A stretch of 29,218 nucleotides of DNA from JAHFLQ01 sp964432465 (GTDB lineage: Bacteria; Patescibacteriota; Minisyncoccia; UBA6257; WO2-44-18), in NCBI GenBank assembly GCA_964432465.1, contig CAYSNI010000014.1:1-29218 (forward strand), written 5' to 3'. Positions 6,702-14,732 of this stretch are shown one piece after another (position 1 is the stretch's first letter; each line of letters begins with the position of its first letter). Position numbers and translations under genes: made by a program. The notes under the pieces are model-generated. The model was not told the DNA's origin, searched no databases, and was given only the letters and a program-made list of their open reading frames with translations.

Positions 6702-7510
6702 AATATGCCTTTTTCGGCACTCCTCGCTTCGCCGCGATAGTTTTAGAAAAACTGATTAGCGCGGGAATGTCGCCAGCCATGGTGGTATGTAATCCAGATA
6801 AGCCAGTAGGAAGAAAACAGATTATCACTGCTCCGCCTACTAAGATTCTCGCCCAAAAATATGCAATTCCAGTTTTCCAGCCGGAACATTTAGACGAACC
6901 GGATCTGGAATATTTGCGCAAAGAAAATTTTGACTTCGCGATTGTAGCCGCTTACGCGAAGATTTTACCTGAAAAAATCCTGAAAATACCCAAGAAAGGC
7001 ATGATCGGTGTGCACCCCTCGCTTTTGCCTAAATATCGCGGCACCACACCAATCCAAAGCGTCATCCTCAATGGTGAAACAGAAACTGGTACCACGCTTT
7101 TTCTTATAGATAGAAAAGTGGATCACGGTCCAATTTTCGCAAGCGAGAAAGCTACCATCACTGGCTCCGAAACTTACCTCAGCCTCGAAGAGAAGCTCGG
7201 CCGGCTCTCTGGTGAGCTTCTCGTGGCAACACTGCCGAAGTTCCTGACTGACAAAATTGATTTGACCAGCCAAAACAACACCGACGCCACAGTCACAAAA
7301 AAGTTTAAAACCGAAGACGCTCTAGTCGATCTCGCAACAGAGGATCCATCCCTATTAGATAGAAAAATCCGCGCCCTAAATCCACAGCCGGGAGTGTATG
7401 TGATTAAAAATAAGACACGGATTAAAATCCTAGATAGGGAAACCATTCAATACGCAGGAAAAACTCCGCGAAAAGTTACAGATGCTATTTCTTACCTAAA
7501 GTCTCTTTGA
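6698..7510 (+). CDS. fmt: Methionyl-tRNA formyltransferase, compact
   Basis: Transfers a formyl group from 10-formyl-tetrahydrofolate to Met-tRNA(fMet). The N-terminal formyltransferase fold begins MKYAFFGTPRFAAIVLEKL, and the substrate loop is HPSLLPKYRGTTPIQ (106-120). The conserved aspartate is D142 (KVDHG) and the histidine is H106. The catalytic Asn two residues before that His, part of INVH in most formyltransferases, is glycine here (MIGVH, G104). The tRNA-binding C-terminal domain is short (about residues 205-270), giving 270 residues against about 310-315 usually. Start overlaps the def stop (ATGA). Its last 26 nt overlap the convergent response regulator gene. Confidence 0.92.
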   Translation: MKYAFFGTPRFAAIVLEKLISAGMSPAMVVCNPDKPVGRKQIITAPPTKILAQKYAIPVFQPEHLDEPDLEYLRKENFDFAIVAAYAKILPEKILKIPKKGMIGVHPSLLPKYRGTTPIQSVILNGETETGTTLFLIDRKVDHGPIFASEKATITGSETYLSLEEKLGRLSGELLVATLPKFLTDKIDLTSQNNTDATVTKKFKTEDALVDLATEDPSLLDRKIRALNPQPGVYVIKNKTRIKILDRETIQYAGKTPRKVTDAISYLKSL

Positions 7511-7868
7511 CGATCTTTGAAAGCTCCTCAAGTTTTATATTAGCTTTAACAAAATAGCCCGCCGCATTCACGCCCATTGCTCGAAAGCTATTAATATCGC
7601 CCGGCAGGTTAGTCAGAACTATAACTAACGTATCCTTAAACGGAGAATCCGATTTTTGAATTTCTTTGAGAAAAGTAACACCGTTCACCTCGGGTAATAC
7701 GATGTCTAATAATATCAGATCCGGCTTAACCTGAGGAAGCATTTTTAATGCCTCTGAGCCATTGCCAGCGACCGTAACGGAATAGCCGTCCGCCTCTAAA
7801 AATTCTTTTAATGAATTGGCCAGAATCTGCTCGTCCTCAACCACAAACACTGTAGTTTTTTTAGTCAT
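7485..7868 (-). CDS. CheY-like single-domain response regulator
   Basis: 127 residues, a receiver domain only, without an output domain. The acidic pocket is E11-D12 (VVEDEQ), the phosphoacceptor is D55 (LILLDIVLP), the switch Thr is in VLTN (about 84-87) and the conserved Lys is in FVKA (about 107-110). It lies 23 nt downstream of the histidine kinase at 7892-10231 on the same strand and is its likely partner. Several AT-rich hexamers (TATACT, TATAAA, TATGAT on the minus strand) precede the start, so it may also have its own promoter. With no DNA-binding domain it probably acts through protein contacts or as a phosphorelay carrier. Its 3' end overlaps fmt by 26 nt in opposite orientation. 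Confidence 0.9.
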   Translation of the reverse strand: MTKKTTVFVVEDEQILANSLKEFLEADGYSVTVAGNGSEALKMLPQVKPDLILLDIVLPEVNGVTFLKEIQKSDSPFKDTLVIVLTNLPGDINSFRAMGVNAAGYFVKANIKLEELSKIVKETLGKK

Positions 7869-7891
7869 AGTATATTTTTTATACTATCATA

Positions 7892-10231
7892 CTACGAAGT
7901 AATCGGCACAGTGAAGTAAAACGTAGTGCCTTTTTTCACTCCAGATTCAAACCAGATCTTACCACCGTTTGATTCTATGGATGACTTGGCAATAAAGAGA
8001 CCTAAGCCACTGCCGGTTGGTTTTTGGACGCTCGCGCCGACGCCACGATAAAATCTCGTGAAAAGCTTAACCTTATCCTCGGGCGCGATCGGCGGACCAT
8101 CATTATAAACACTCACTAAAAAGTTCATACTCTGCTGATCGACTGCAATTTTAATATCTGATCCGGGCGTACCATAAGAAATCGCGTTGTCTAAAATATT
8201 TTTAAAAGCCTCAGAAAAAAGATTCGGGTCAATCACGCTACTAACTAATTCGATTTTCATACTGATAACAATTTTTTGCTTTCTAGCTTCCGCATCCGGC
8301 TTTAAGGTATCCACAACGTCCGCAATTAATTTTTTAACATCACTAACCCGTTTATGCACAAGAGAGGCGCCGACATCAATTCGCGAAACGCTTAGAAGAT
8401 CATTAACTAAAACGATCAGTCGGTCATTCGCGCGGTAAAGATAATCAATCTTTTCCCGAACTTTTGCACTAGTCTTTTTATCGTTACGCAAAAGCTCTAT
8501 CACCCATTTGAAAGCAGTTAGTGGGGAACGTAACTGGTGCGACGCCAAAGAAACGAATTCCGTCTTCGCCTTTTCAATTTCTTTTTCTTTAGTAATATCT
8601 CGGTAGGTTCCGATCGCGCCTACTACTTTGCCATCTAGAATAACCGGCGCGGCGGTCGCTAAAACTGGCACCTTAACTTTATCTTTACGAATAATGTAAT
8701 CGGACGCAGATCCGGTTCTCTTCCGAGTAGACACGGCCAGATAAAATGGTCTTTTATCAACCGGAATACTTATTCCACGCTCGTCTTCCGCCGGCACAAG
8801 TTCATTGAAATTCTTGCCAAGAATTTCATCATTGCTAAACCCTAGTAACGATTTCGCCTGGTCGTTAATATAAATTACCCGGCCAGTAGTATCTATCGCC
8901 ACTACCCCCTCCGCGATACTTCCTAATAGGGCTTCATCTCTGGCTTTTTCCCGCTCGATACTTTCCAGAGAAATCTTAAGTCTCTGCTCCGCCTCTTTGC
9001 GGCTACGGATATCTCGCATGATGACTTGCGCCGCTATCTTCCCTTGATAATTAAAAGGAACAGCGGCTAATTCCACTAGCAACGAAGACCCATCTAGGCG
9101 AGTGATTCTTTGTTCGGTAAAGCCACGATTTTTTTGCTTTGCTCCCGCCGCGTAGTCATGATGGACGAAATCCAATACTGACCTACCGATCAACTCTTCG
9201 GCATGATTCGCGCCGCACATGCGAATCGCCGAGCTGTTCAAGAAAGTGAAACGGCCGTCACTCTGAATAAAGATAGCGTCCGGAGAGAGCTCCACTAGTT
9301 GGCGATAGCGGTTCTCACTTTCCGCGGTCTGCTTCTGAGCTTCCTTTGTTTCATTAATAGCGGCCGCCAATAGCATCGCCGAAGTCGCGCCAAAAAACAT
9401 AAAAACATGCAGTAAAATAAGATTATGATTATGAACTGACAATCCGATCATTCCAGCCGTATGGCCGGAATTGATCAGGATATTCGCTACGGCAATAACA
9501 CCCACTAAAAATACCGAAACGGACACGCCGATCTGCGAAATCGCAACCGCTGACCAGATGATTATTGGAAAAATAATAAATCTAACGTGCTCGAATATAA
9601 GAGAATCCTGATCTTGTCTCGCAAAAATAAACGCCGCCACCAATACGGATGCCAAAATAATAATCGCCTTACTAGATTTACTAGCAATAATTTCTCGATA
9701 ACTTCTTTCTCGAAATGCCAGGATTAAAGGCGTAACCATTAAAACCCCCACGACGCCACTCAGAAACCAAGCCACTAAAATCTGCGCAAGAACCTGAAAA
9801 TCTACCACGCCGGAAGCAGTTAGAACTATCGCGCTAAGACTGGCACTAATTGCCGGACCAAAAACCACACCGGCAAAGATAAATTTAGTCACATCGCTGA
9901 CCTGACGCAATGATTCAGAAAATTTCCAATGCCGAAGAAGTAACGTTGGAATAAGCACCCCCAGCACATCGCCGGTCGCTACTCCTAGCGCGGCAAAAAC
10001 TGACTCATTAAACGTAAGGCTGGCGATGAGCGCTCCAATAAAAACGGCCGGCCAATAACGAACGCCGAAAATCAAGAGTAGAGCGAAAGCTAGGCCGGTC
10101 GCCGGCCAAACTAATCTTAATTGCCCCGTATTTTCCGCGAGTATCTGTCCGGCTTGAGCTAAAATTAAATAAAGGCCAAGAAAAACTATGGCCGTAATCA
10201 AATACCGTGGGAGTGATTCTTTCTTAAACAT
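7892..10231 (-). CDS. MASE1-PAS-PAS sensor histidine kinase
   Basis: A 779-residue membrane kinase. Residues about 8-290 form a MASE1-type multi-span sensor (WPATGLAFALLLIFGVRYWP at 42-61 is characteristic). Two PAS domains follow (about 305-415 and 430-550), then HisKA with phosphoacceptor H565 (SLASHQLRSP) and a HATPase_c domain with N box NILDNAISYG (678-687), NDGPP (710-714) and G box GSGLGLFIAKS (740-750). MASE1 ligands are poorly known; the PAS domains could bind a redox or light cofactor or a metabolite. Downstream is a CheY-like regulator at 23 nt. A TATAGT box 8 nt before the ATG suggests a very short leader. This is a large kinase for so small a genome. Confidence 0.9.
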   Translation of the reverse strand: MFKKESLPRYLITAIVFLGLYLILAQAGQILAENTGQLRLVWPATGLAFALLLIFGVRYWPAVFIGALIASLTFNESVFAALGVATGDVLGVLIPTLLLRHWKFSESLRQVSDVTKFIFAGVVFGPAISASLSAIVLTASGVVDFQVLAQILVAWFLSGVVGVLMVTPLILAFRERSYREIIASKSSKAIIILASVLVAAFIFARQDQDSLIFEHVRFIIFPIIIWSAVAISQIGVSVSVFLVGVIAVANILINSGHTAGMIGLSVHNHNLILLHVFMFFGATSAMLLAAAINETKEAQKQTAESENRYRQLVELSPDAIFIQSDGRFTFLNSSAIRMCGANHAEELIGRSVLDFVHHDYAAGAKQKNRGFTEQRITRLDGSSLLVELAAVPFNYQGKIAAQVIMRDIRSRKEAEQRLKISLESIEREKARDEALLGSIAEGVVAIDTTGRVIYINDQAKSLLGFSNDEILGKNFNELVPAEDERGISIPVDKRPFYLAVSTRKRTGSASDYIIRKDKVKVPVLATAAPVILDGKVVGAIGTYRDITKEKEIEKAKTEFVSLASHQLRSPLTAFKWVIELLRNDKKTSAKVREKIDYLYRANDRLIVLVNDLLSVSRIDVGASLVHKRVSDVKKLIADVVDTLKPDAEARKQKIVISMKIELVSSVIDPNLFSEAFKNILDNAISYGTPGSDIKIAVDQQSMNFLVSVYNDGPPIAPEDKVKLFTRFYRGVGASVQKPTGSGLGLFIAKSSIESNGGKIWFESGVKKGTTFYFTVPITS

Positions 10232-10239
10232 GCTTAGCG

Positions 10240-10256
10240 ACTATATCTCTATTATA
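10240..10256 (-). promoter_or_regulatory. Promoter of MASE1 kinase gene
   Basis: The 34-nt gap between the two kinase genes contains TATAAT (plus-strand ATTATA, 10251-10256) and TATAGT (plus-strand ACTATA, 10240-10245), the latter 8 nt before the ATG. The second kinase gene may therefore be transcribed separately as well as by read-through. Confidence 0.4.
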
Positions 10257-10265
10257 GCAATTGGG

Positions 10266-12440
10266 TTACTGAATCGCGGGAACAGAAAAACTGAAGACGC
10301 TGCCCTTGCCCTCTTCTGACTTAAACCAGACGGAACCACCCATCTTTTCTACCAGCATTTTTACTATAAAAAGACCAAGGCCGGTACCGGTAATTTCTTG
10401 GACTTCCTTAGTCTGAGCCCGAAAAAACTTTTCAAAAATGCGTAACTGCTGATCCTTTGGAATACCGTATCCCGTATCCTGCACCTCGACGACTATCTTG
10501 CCATCAACTAATTCCGTATTTACCGTAACGCTCCCGCCGTCACGATTATATTTCACCGCATTCCCAATAAGATTCATTAACACCTCCTTAAGCTTGCCTT
10601 CATCGGCAAGGACGTGCCGAAGACCAGAAACTGGTTTGACGGTTATTTGAATCTTCCGCTTCCAAGCAACTGCCGCGAGATCTTTGGCTACCAAGCTAAT
10701 GACCGGCAGTACATCTATTGGCACAGTGATTATCTTAGTGGTTCCTGCTTCCGCGCGCGCAATCTCCAGAAGATCATTCAAAAGATCATTCAAATGCTCA
10801 CTCGCTTCGCCAATCGATAGAAGACTTCCTTTTATATCTTTGGAAACACGGGACTTGGAATCGTTGATCATTTCTAAAAATCCTCGGATTACCGTTACTG
10901 GTGTACGTAATTCATGCGCGGCTAAAAATACGTATTCATCCTTCAGCTTAGCAATGGACAAAGCCTTATCTAGCTCACGCTTTTGCGACTCTTTTAACTC
11001 ATGCGTGCGTTCATCCACTTTACCTTCAAGCTCTTTATTGAACTGCTTAATCTCTTCGTACGCCTCGGCGTTCTCGATCGCGATCCCCGCTTCCGCTGCA
11101 AAAACATCCAAAACATCAATATCACTTGCATAGTAGGATTCTCCAGAAAGCTTCTGGCCCAAAATTAATATCGCCACTTCATTTTTCCCTACTCGAATCG
11201 GCACCGCGAAGGCCACTTCCAAATCACGAAAAATATTTTTTAAACTACCCTCCTTCAATTCATCTAAAATAAAATGGCTCTTGCCTTTAGTTTCGTGAAG
11301 AAGTTTTTCTAAATTACTATAATGTTCGGGAGCAAACTCATAACCAATTCCGTGCACGCCCTTAATCTGATGACCGCTAACAATTAGAAAGGCGGCTCGA
11401 CTGATGCGCATCGATTTCATAACCACGTCCAAAATACCGCGCGTCAAGCCAATTAAATCGATATTCTCTGCCATAATGTGGGTCAGCCTAGACAATAACT
11501 CGTCCTGATCATAAACGGCGCGTAAAAAATAGCGACTGGTCCACTTTTTGATCTGAAAAGCTAACGGCTGAAAACTGAGCATCGCGACCACCGTAAGTGC
11601 CATGAACAAAGACAAGGCCGAGGTGCTAATACTAACTGCTAAAAATTGTTTAAAGACAATCAAAAAAAGAAACGCGTAACTCAAAGCGAACAGCAGGAAA
11701 AAAATCGCGAACGAAACGGCCCGAGCAATGACTGGCTGAATATCGAGAAATCTATGCCGCACAATCGCGTACCCGATTGCCGCCATAAGGATAACCGGAA
11801 AGATTGGGCCAAGAATAATGCCGGCTGAATTCTTCGCGACGACAATGAAGCCTACCGTGAAGATTGTCATTAAGGAGAAAGTGCCGACCACGCCAAAAAG
11901 TAAGTAAGTAACCTTAGCTCGTTGCTGACCGAAAGCTTCGCGATATTTAATAAATAGGTTGATAAAACTTAGAATCAAAAAACCAACAAAATTAGCAATA
12001 AAGAAAATCATTCCTAAGCCGGGAATTGGTACTAGCTGACCGTTCAGATACTGAATATCTGAGAAAACAAAGGGAGAAAGAGAAAGGCCGGCCGCGACTA
12101 ACATAGCCGCAAAAATCAAAATAAGCATTGAGCGCGAAAACTGTATCTCACCTTCAGGAAAAGTATGAACAAGTAAAAACAAAATCGGCGACATAAAAGA
12201 TGCCACGAACATCACTACTCTAATCCAAAAAAGCTGGCTTAAAACTGTTTGACCAGGCGGATGCAAAGACAGATAGTTCACAACTATGTATAAGCAAATA
12301 ATCAGGGCTAATGATAAGAAAAATCGATTAGTCCAGCTTTTCGTATTTTTCAAATACACCGCCAAGCCAATTGAAAAAGAGGCAAAAAAGGTTACCAGGC
12401 CCAGCACGATCTCAAGGATATTGATTGAAGTAAAATACAT
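10266..12440 (-). CDS. 7TM-GAF sensor histidine kinase
   Basis: A 724-residue membrane kinase. Residues about 5-235 carry seven hydrophobic spans of the histidine-kinase N-terminal 7TM type, ending ..VRHRFLDIQPV (228-237), and a further hydrophobic pair lies at about 240-295. A GAF-like domain spans about 310-460, then a short coiled coil (465-500), HisKA with phosphoacceptor H509 (FLAAHELRTP) and HATPase_c (LIGNAVKYN, DTGYGIP, GTGLGLFIVKML). It has its own extended -10 (TGC-TATAAT) 11 nt from the ATG and sits 34 nt upstream of the MASE1 kinase. The CheY-like regulators at 7485 and 15843 are candidate partners. Confidence 0.9.
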   Translation of the reverse strand: MYFTSINILEIVLGLVTFFASFSIGLAVYLKNTKSWTNRFFLSLALIICLYIVVNYLSLHPPGQTVLSQLFWIRVVMFVASFMSPILFLLVHTFPEGEIQFSRSMLILIFAAMLVAAGLSLSPFVFSDIQYLNGQLVPIPGLGMIFFIANFVGFLILSFINLFIKYREAFGQQRAKVTYLLFGVVGTFSLMTIFTVGFIVVAKNSAGIILGPIFPVILMAAIGYAIVRHRFLDIQPVIARAVSFAIFFLLFALSYAFLFLIVFKQFLAVSISTSALSLFMALTVVAMLSFQPLAFQIKKWTSRYFLRAVYDQDELLSRLTHIMAENIDLIGLTRGILDVVMKSMRISRAAFLIVSGHQIKGVHGIGYEFAPEHYSNLEKLLHETKGKSHFILDELKEGSLKNIFRDLEVAFAVPIRVGKNEVAILILGQKLSGESYYASDIDVLDVFAAEAGIAIENAEAYEEIKQFNKELEGKVDERTHELKESQKRELDKALSIAKLKDEYVFLAAHELRTPVTVIRGFLEMINDSKSRVSKDIKGSLLSIGEASEHLNDLLNDLLEIARAEAGTTKIITVPIDVLPVISLVAKDLAAVAWKRKIQITVKPVSGLRHVLADEGKLKEVLMNLIGNAVKYNRDGGSVTVNTELVDGKIVVEVQDTGYGIPKDQQLRIFEKFFRAQTKEVQEITGTGLGLFIVKMLVEKMGGSVWFKSEEGKGSVFSFSVPAIQ

Positions 12441-12451
12441 TGTCTTTTTTT

Positions 12452-12460
12452 ATTATAGCA
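12452..12460 (-). promoter_or_regulatory. Extended -10 of 7TM kinase gene
   Basis: Read on the minus strand, TGC-TATAAT is a consensus extended -10; 11 nt separate it from the ATG at 12440, predicting a leader of about 4 nt. No Shine-Dalgarno sequence is present. Confidence 0.6.
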
Positions 12461-12485
12461 TTCCATTATTAACGCCTTTCGACTA

Positions 12486-12517
12486 ATAAAAAATCTCCCG
12501 AAATAAATTGGGAGATT
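12486..12517 (-). terminator. Intrinsic terminator of the 12516-13610 gene
   Basis: On the minus strand an 8-bp stem AATCTCCC / GGGAGATT with a 10-nt loop is followed by TTTTTTATT. The left arm overlaps the TAA stop codon. It separates the biosynthesis-like cassette from the kinase operon. Confidence 0.8.
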
Positions 12518-13610
12518 AGCTTATCTGGCCAGCAAGCGCCGCGCCGAAAAACTTCAACACCTCATTCTGGATTTCTTCAACGTTGGTAATCTTAAGCTCC
12601 GGTCCATCCGAAACTCGGTCATCGATTAACTGACGCAAATTTTCTCCGGTCATTTCTGAACAATGCTCCAACTTTCCACTGACAGTTAGTAAATTACCTA
12701 ACTTATGCAACACGGCCATTATTTCCATAGTCGATCTGCCGGAATCAAGGATGGCCGCAAACGGCTTCTTAATGCCGAGATAGTGCTTAAAACAAGCCTC
12801 GGTCAAATGATTAGCTTCCAAAAGAAGCCTTAATTCCTTAACTAGCTTTTGAAAGTTTAGCCAGTAGCCGGGAAAGCCGTAAACATAAGGCCCATAATTT
12901 TTGCGATTCACGGTTATGCTTCCCGGTTGCACTCCCAGGCTCGTGGTGGCCGGAGTAAAAAGTGCGCCATATCGTTTACCATTAATCGTGACGGTCAGCG
13001 CACTTTCAATGAATTTGTTCAAAATAATTCCGCTGGTGTATTTCACGCCAAGGCCGCGTAGATAATCCTCATACATGTGGTAACTGATTGCCGCGTAGCA
13101 AAGCGCGGAATACTTGTGCTTAGGCATGGTTACGATCGTGCCAGACGAACTAATTTGATAAGGACGGATGCCACACATTCTGGAAGTCGCCCAAACATTA
13201 TTTCCAAAATTTTTATCACCATTGAAAATTTTTCTACGAACCATGTCTTCCACAGTAGAACCGGGCTGAACCGAATCCATTCCTCTGCCTTCGAAAAGAT
13301 TTAGCTCTCCTGCTCCTTGCGGTTCGCCGAAAAATGGCACCAGCCGATAACTTAGCCACTCCTCAAAATCCGGATATACAGCCCTGGCTATGTAAATCGC
13401 CGCCTTCTCATCCAACTTGTCATAAAGCGGTCGCCTACCGTAAACTCGCGAAGACCTCCTCGCGATATCAAGTATTTTTCCCAGTGGCGTATTTCGAAAG
13501 GGCATCATACTGGCAACCTTCACTCGATACGTTTCAACAACACAATCCTTAAATCCAAGTCTTGAAATTGAATCAGGAAGGTCTTTCAATAGCTGATGTA
13601 TCTTGTACAT
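12516..13610 (-). CDS. Uncharacterised protein, possible autoinducer-synthase/GNAT-like acyltransferase
   Basis: 364 residues with no confident family. The N-terminal half (about 20-185) has the order of features seen in LuxI/FeeM-type N-acyltransferases: a basic segment followed by RVYGRRPLYDKLDEKAAIYI (55-74), a tryptophan-arginine strand (EWLSYRLVP, about 83-91) and ATSRMCGIRP further on, comparable to the E-x-SR-x-x-V strand of autoinducer synthases. The C-terminal half (about 190-364) has alternating Tyr/Gly-rich and helical segments. There is no signal peptide or membrane span. It has its own promoter (TATAAT, 13 nt upstream) and a GGAG ribosome site, after a terminator-like hairpin behind the nitroreductase gene. 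Its company (ThiF, nitroreductase) suggests a biosynthetic step. The acyltransferase idea is inference. Confidence 0.6.
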   Translation of the reverse strand: MYKIHQLLKDLPDSISRLGFKDCVVETYRVKVASMMPFRNTPLGKILDIARRSSRVYGRRPLYDKLDEKAAIYIARAVYPDFEEWLSYRLVPFFGEPQGAGELNLFEGRGMDSVQPGSTVEDMVRRKIFNGDKNFGNNVWATSRMCGIRPYQISSSGTIVTMPKHKYSALCYAAISYHMYEDYLRGLGVKYTSGIILNKFIESALTVTINGKRYGALFTPATTSLGVQPGSITVNRKNYGPYVYGFPGYWLNFQKLVKELRLLLEANHLTEACFKHYLGIKKPFAAILDSGRSTMEIMAVLHKLGNLLTVSGKLEHCSEMTGENLRQLIDDRVSDGPELKITNVEEIQNEVLKFFGAALAGQIS

Positions 13611-13623
13611 TTCTTACACTCCA

Positions 13624-13629
13624 ATTATA
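13624..13629 (-). promoter_or_regulatory. -10 box of the 12516-13610 gene
   Basis: TATAAT on the minus strand lies inside the T-rich tail of the preceding hairpin and 13 nt before the ATG. GGAG 8 nt before the ATG can act as ribosome-binding site. Confidence 0.5.
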
Positions 13630-13633
13630 AAAG

Positions 13634-13660
13634 AACCCCTCCATACTATATGAAGGGGTT
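13634..13660 (-). terminator. Terminator or attenuator behind the nitroreductase gene
   Basis: AACCCCT-C-CATA / TATG-A-AGGGGTT forms a 12-bp stem with one mismatch and a 3-nt loop. On the minus strand it is followed by CTTTTATAATT, so the tail is T-rich but doubles as the next gene's -10 box. Partial read-through is likely. Confidence 0.65.
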
Positions 13661-13667
13661 AAAACTA

Positions 13668-14732
13668 TCAAATAAACTCGAGGACGCTGTCCACCCTCGC
13701 TCGTGGCGAATGCGGTCTCTGCTCAGTCGCATATCCCATTCGAAACAACACTAGCGGCATCCGCGAAAGCAACCCTAATCTAATCTTCAACATCATCCGG
13801 AAAGCGGCTACTTCTATTATCGCCGCATGAACCGCAACCGAAAATCCATGAAACTCCGCGCTCGTGCAGTGGCCTTGAAAAAGCGCGCCGGCCAGAATTC
13901 TGCTGTGAATAGTGTCGTCTTTGGCGCTGATTACACCAAGTAATGGCGCACTCTTAATTCCGTCACGGTCTGCGGCGGCGAAGCCATGCGCCAGATCGGG
14001 ATCAAACGCTCCCAATTTCTTCAGTTCAGCGCACATCCGGATAGCCGTGGCATCATTCAGGCCAAAAGTTTTTCCGGGCATGCCGATATCTTTAGAGCTG
14101 TCGTTCTCAAGAAAATAATTACCCAACTCCAACCGAAAATCGTTTCTGGCTACCACCGCCCGGTCGGCCAAATACTGAATTTCAGCGATTGCAAATCGGG
14201 TCGGATTATCCTGAATCAGGTGCAGGGTCAAGCCTTCGTCCTTGCCTAGACAATCTCCGAACTTTCTGATTTCCGCCATCAAATTTTCCGGTATCGGTTT
14301 TGAAATATCATACTTGCTCCGATTCATCCTACGGCTCTTCATCACGTCAAATAACTTTTGGTTAACCGAGGGTATATGTCCAGGGTAAGAAAGTCTCAGA
14401 GAAGCCACGTGGTCTGAATCAATAGCAGTAAAATCATCACCAGTCTCAAATCCGTAGGCCTGCGCCGCCATGAGCAAATTCCCCAAAGCACAGCCGACAC
14501 TGATCTGCGCCTGTCGCGCCAACTTATCTGACGCCGGCAAGATCGTTGCTTCTGGAATCAAAATATCAATTCGATCATCGGCCAGCGAAACCTTGAATCG
14601 CCATGGCTGAACGTTGTGAGAGTTTGGGGCTAGAATTGCCCAGCCCACTAAATTCCGATAAAGATCTTTCTTATCCACCGGGCCAACTGGCAAAGGCTGG
14701 ATATCCCAAGCCGAGTAGTTGGTTCCGTTCAC
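13668..14732 (-). CDS. Nitroreductase-like flavoprotein (ThiF-associated)
   Basis: A 354-residue member of the nitroreductase-like superfamily (FMN-dependent oxidoreductases and relatives). The FMN-binding signature is APNSHNVQPW (35-44), with a second conserved region near residues 75-90 (QISVGCALGNLLMAAQAYG) and the C-terminal RMGYA..RPHSPRARVDSVL. At 354 residues it is longer than simple nitroreductases (about 200) and nearer the Acg/Rv2032 and Rv1355c-like types. It begins with GTG overlapping the ThiF stop by 4 nt (GTGA) behind a strong GGGAGGAG ribosome site, so both are made in a fixed ratio. In the mycobacterial Rv1355c-type protein, as I recall it, a ThiF and a nitroreductase domain are fused, so the two products here probably form a complex. 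Substrate unknown. Confidence 0.8.
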   Translation of the reverse strand: MNGTNYSAWDIQPLPVGPVDKKDLYRNLVGWAILAPNSHNVQPWRFKVSLADDRIDILIPEATILPASDKLARQAQISVGCALGNLLMAAQAYGFETGDDFTAIDSDHVASLRLSYPGHIPSVNQKLFDVMKSRRMNRSKYDISKPIPENLMAEIRKFGDCLGKDEGLTLHLIQDNPTRFAIAEIQYLADRAVVARNDFRLELGNYFLENDSSKDIGMPGKTFGLNDATAIRMCAELKKLGAFDPDLAHGFAAADRDGIKSAPLLGVISAKDDTIHSRILAGALFQGHCTSAEFHGFSVAVHAAIIEVAAFRMMLKIRLGLLSRMPLVLFRMGYATEQRPHSPRARVDSVLEFI

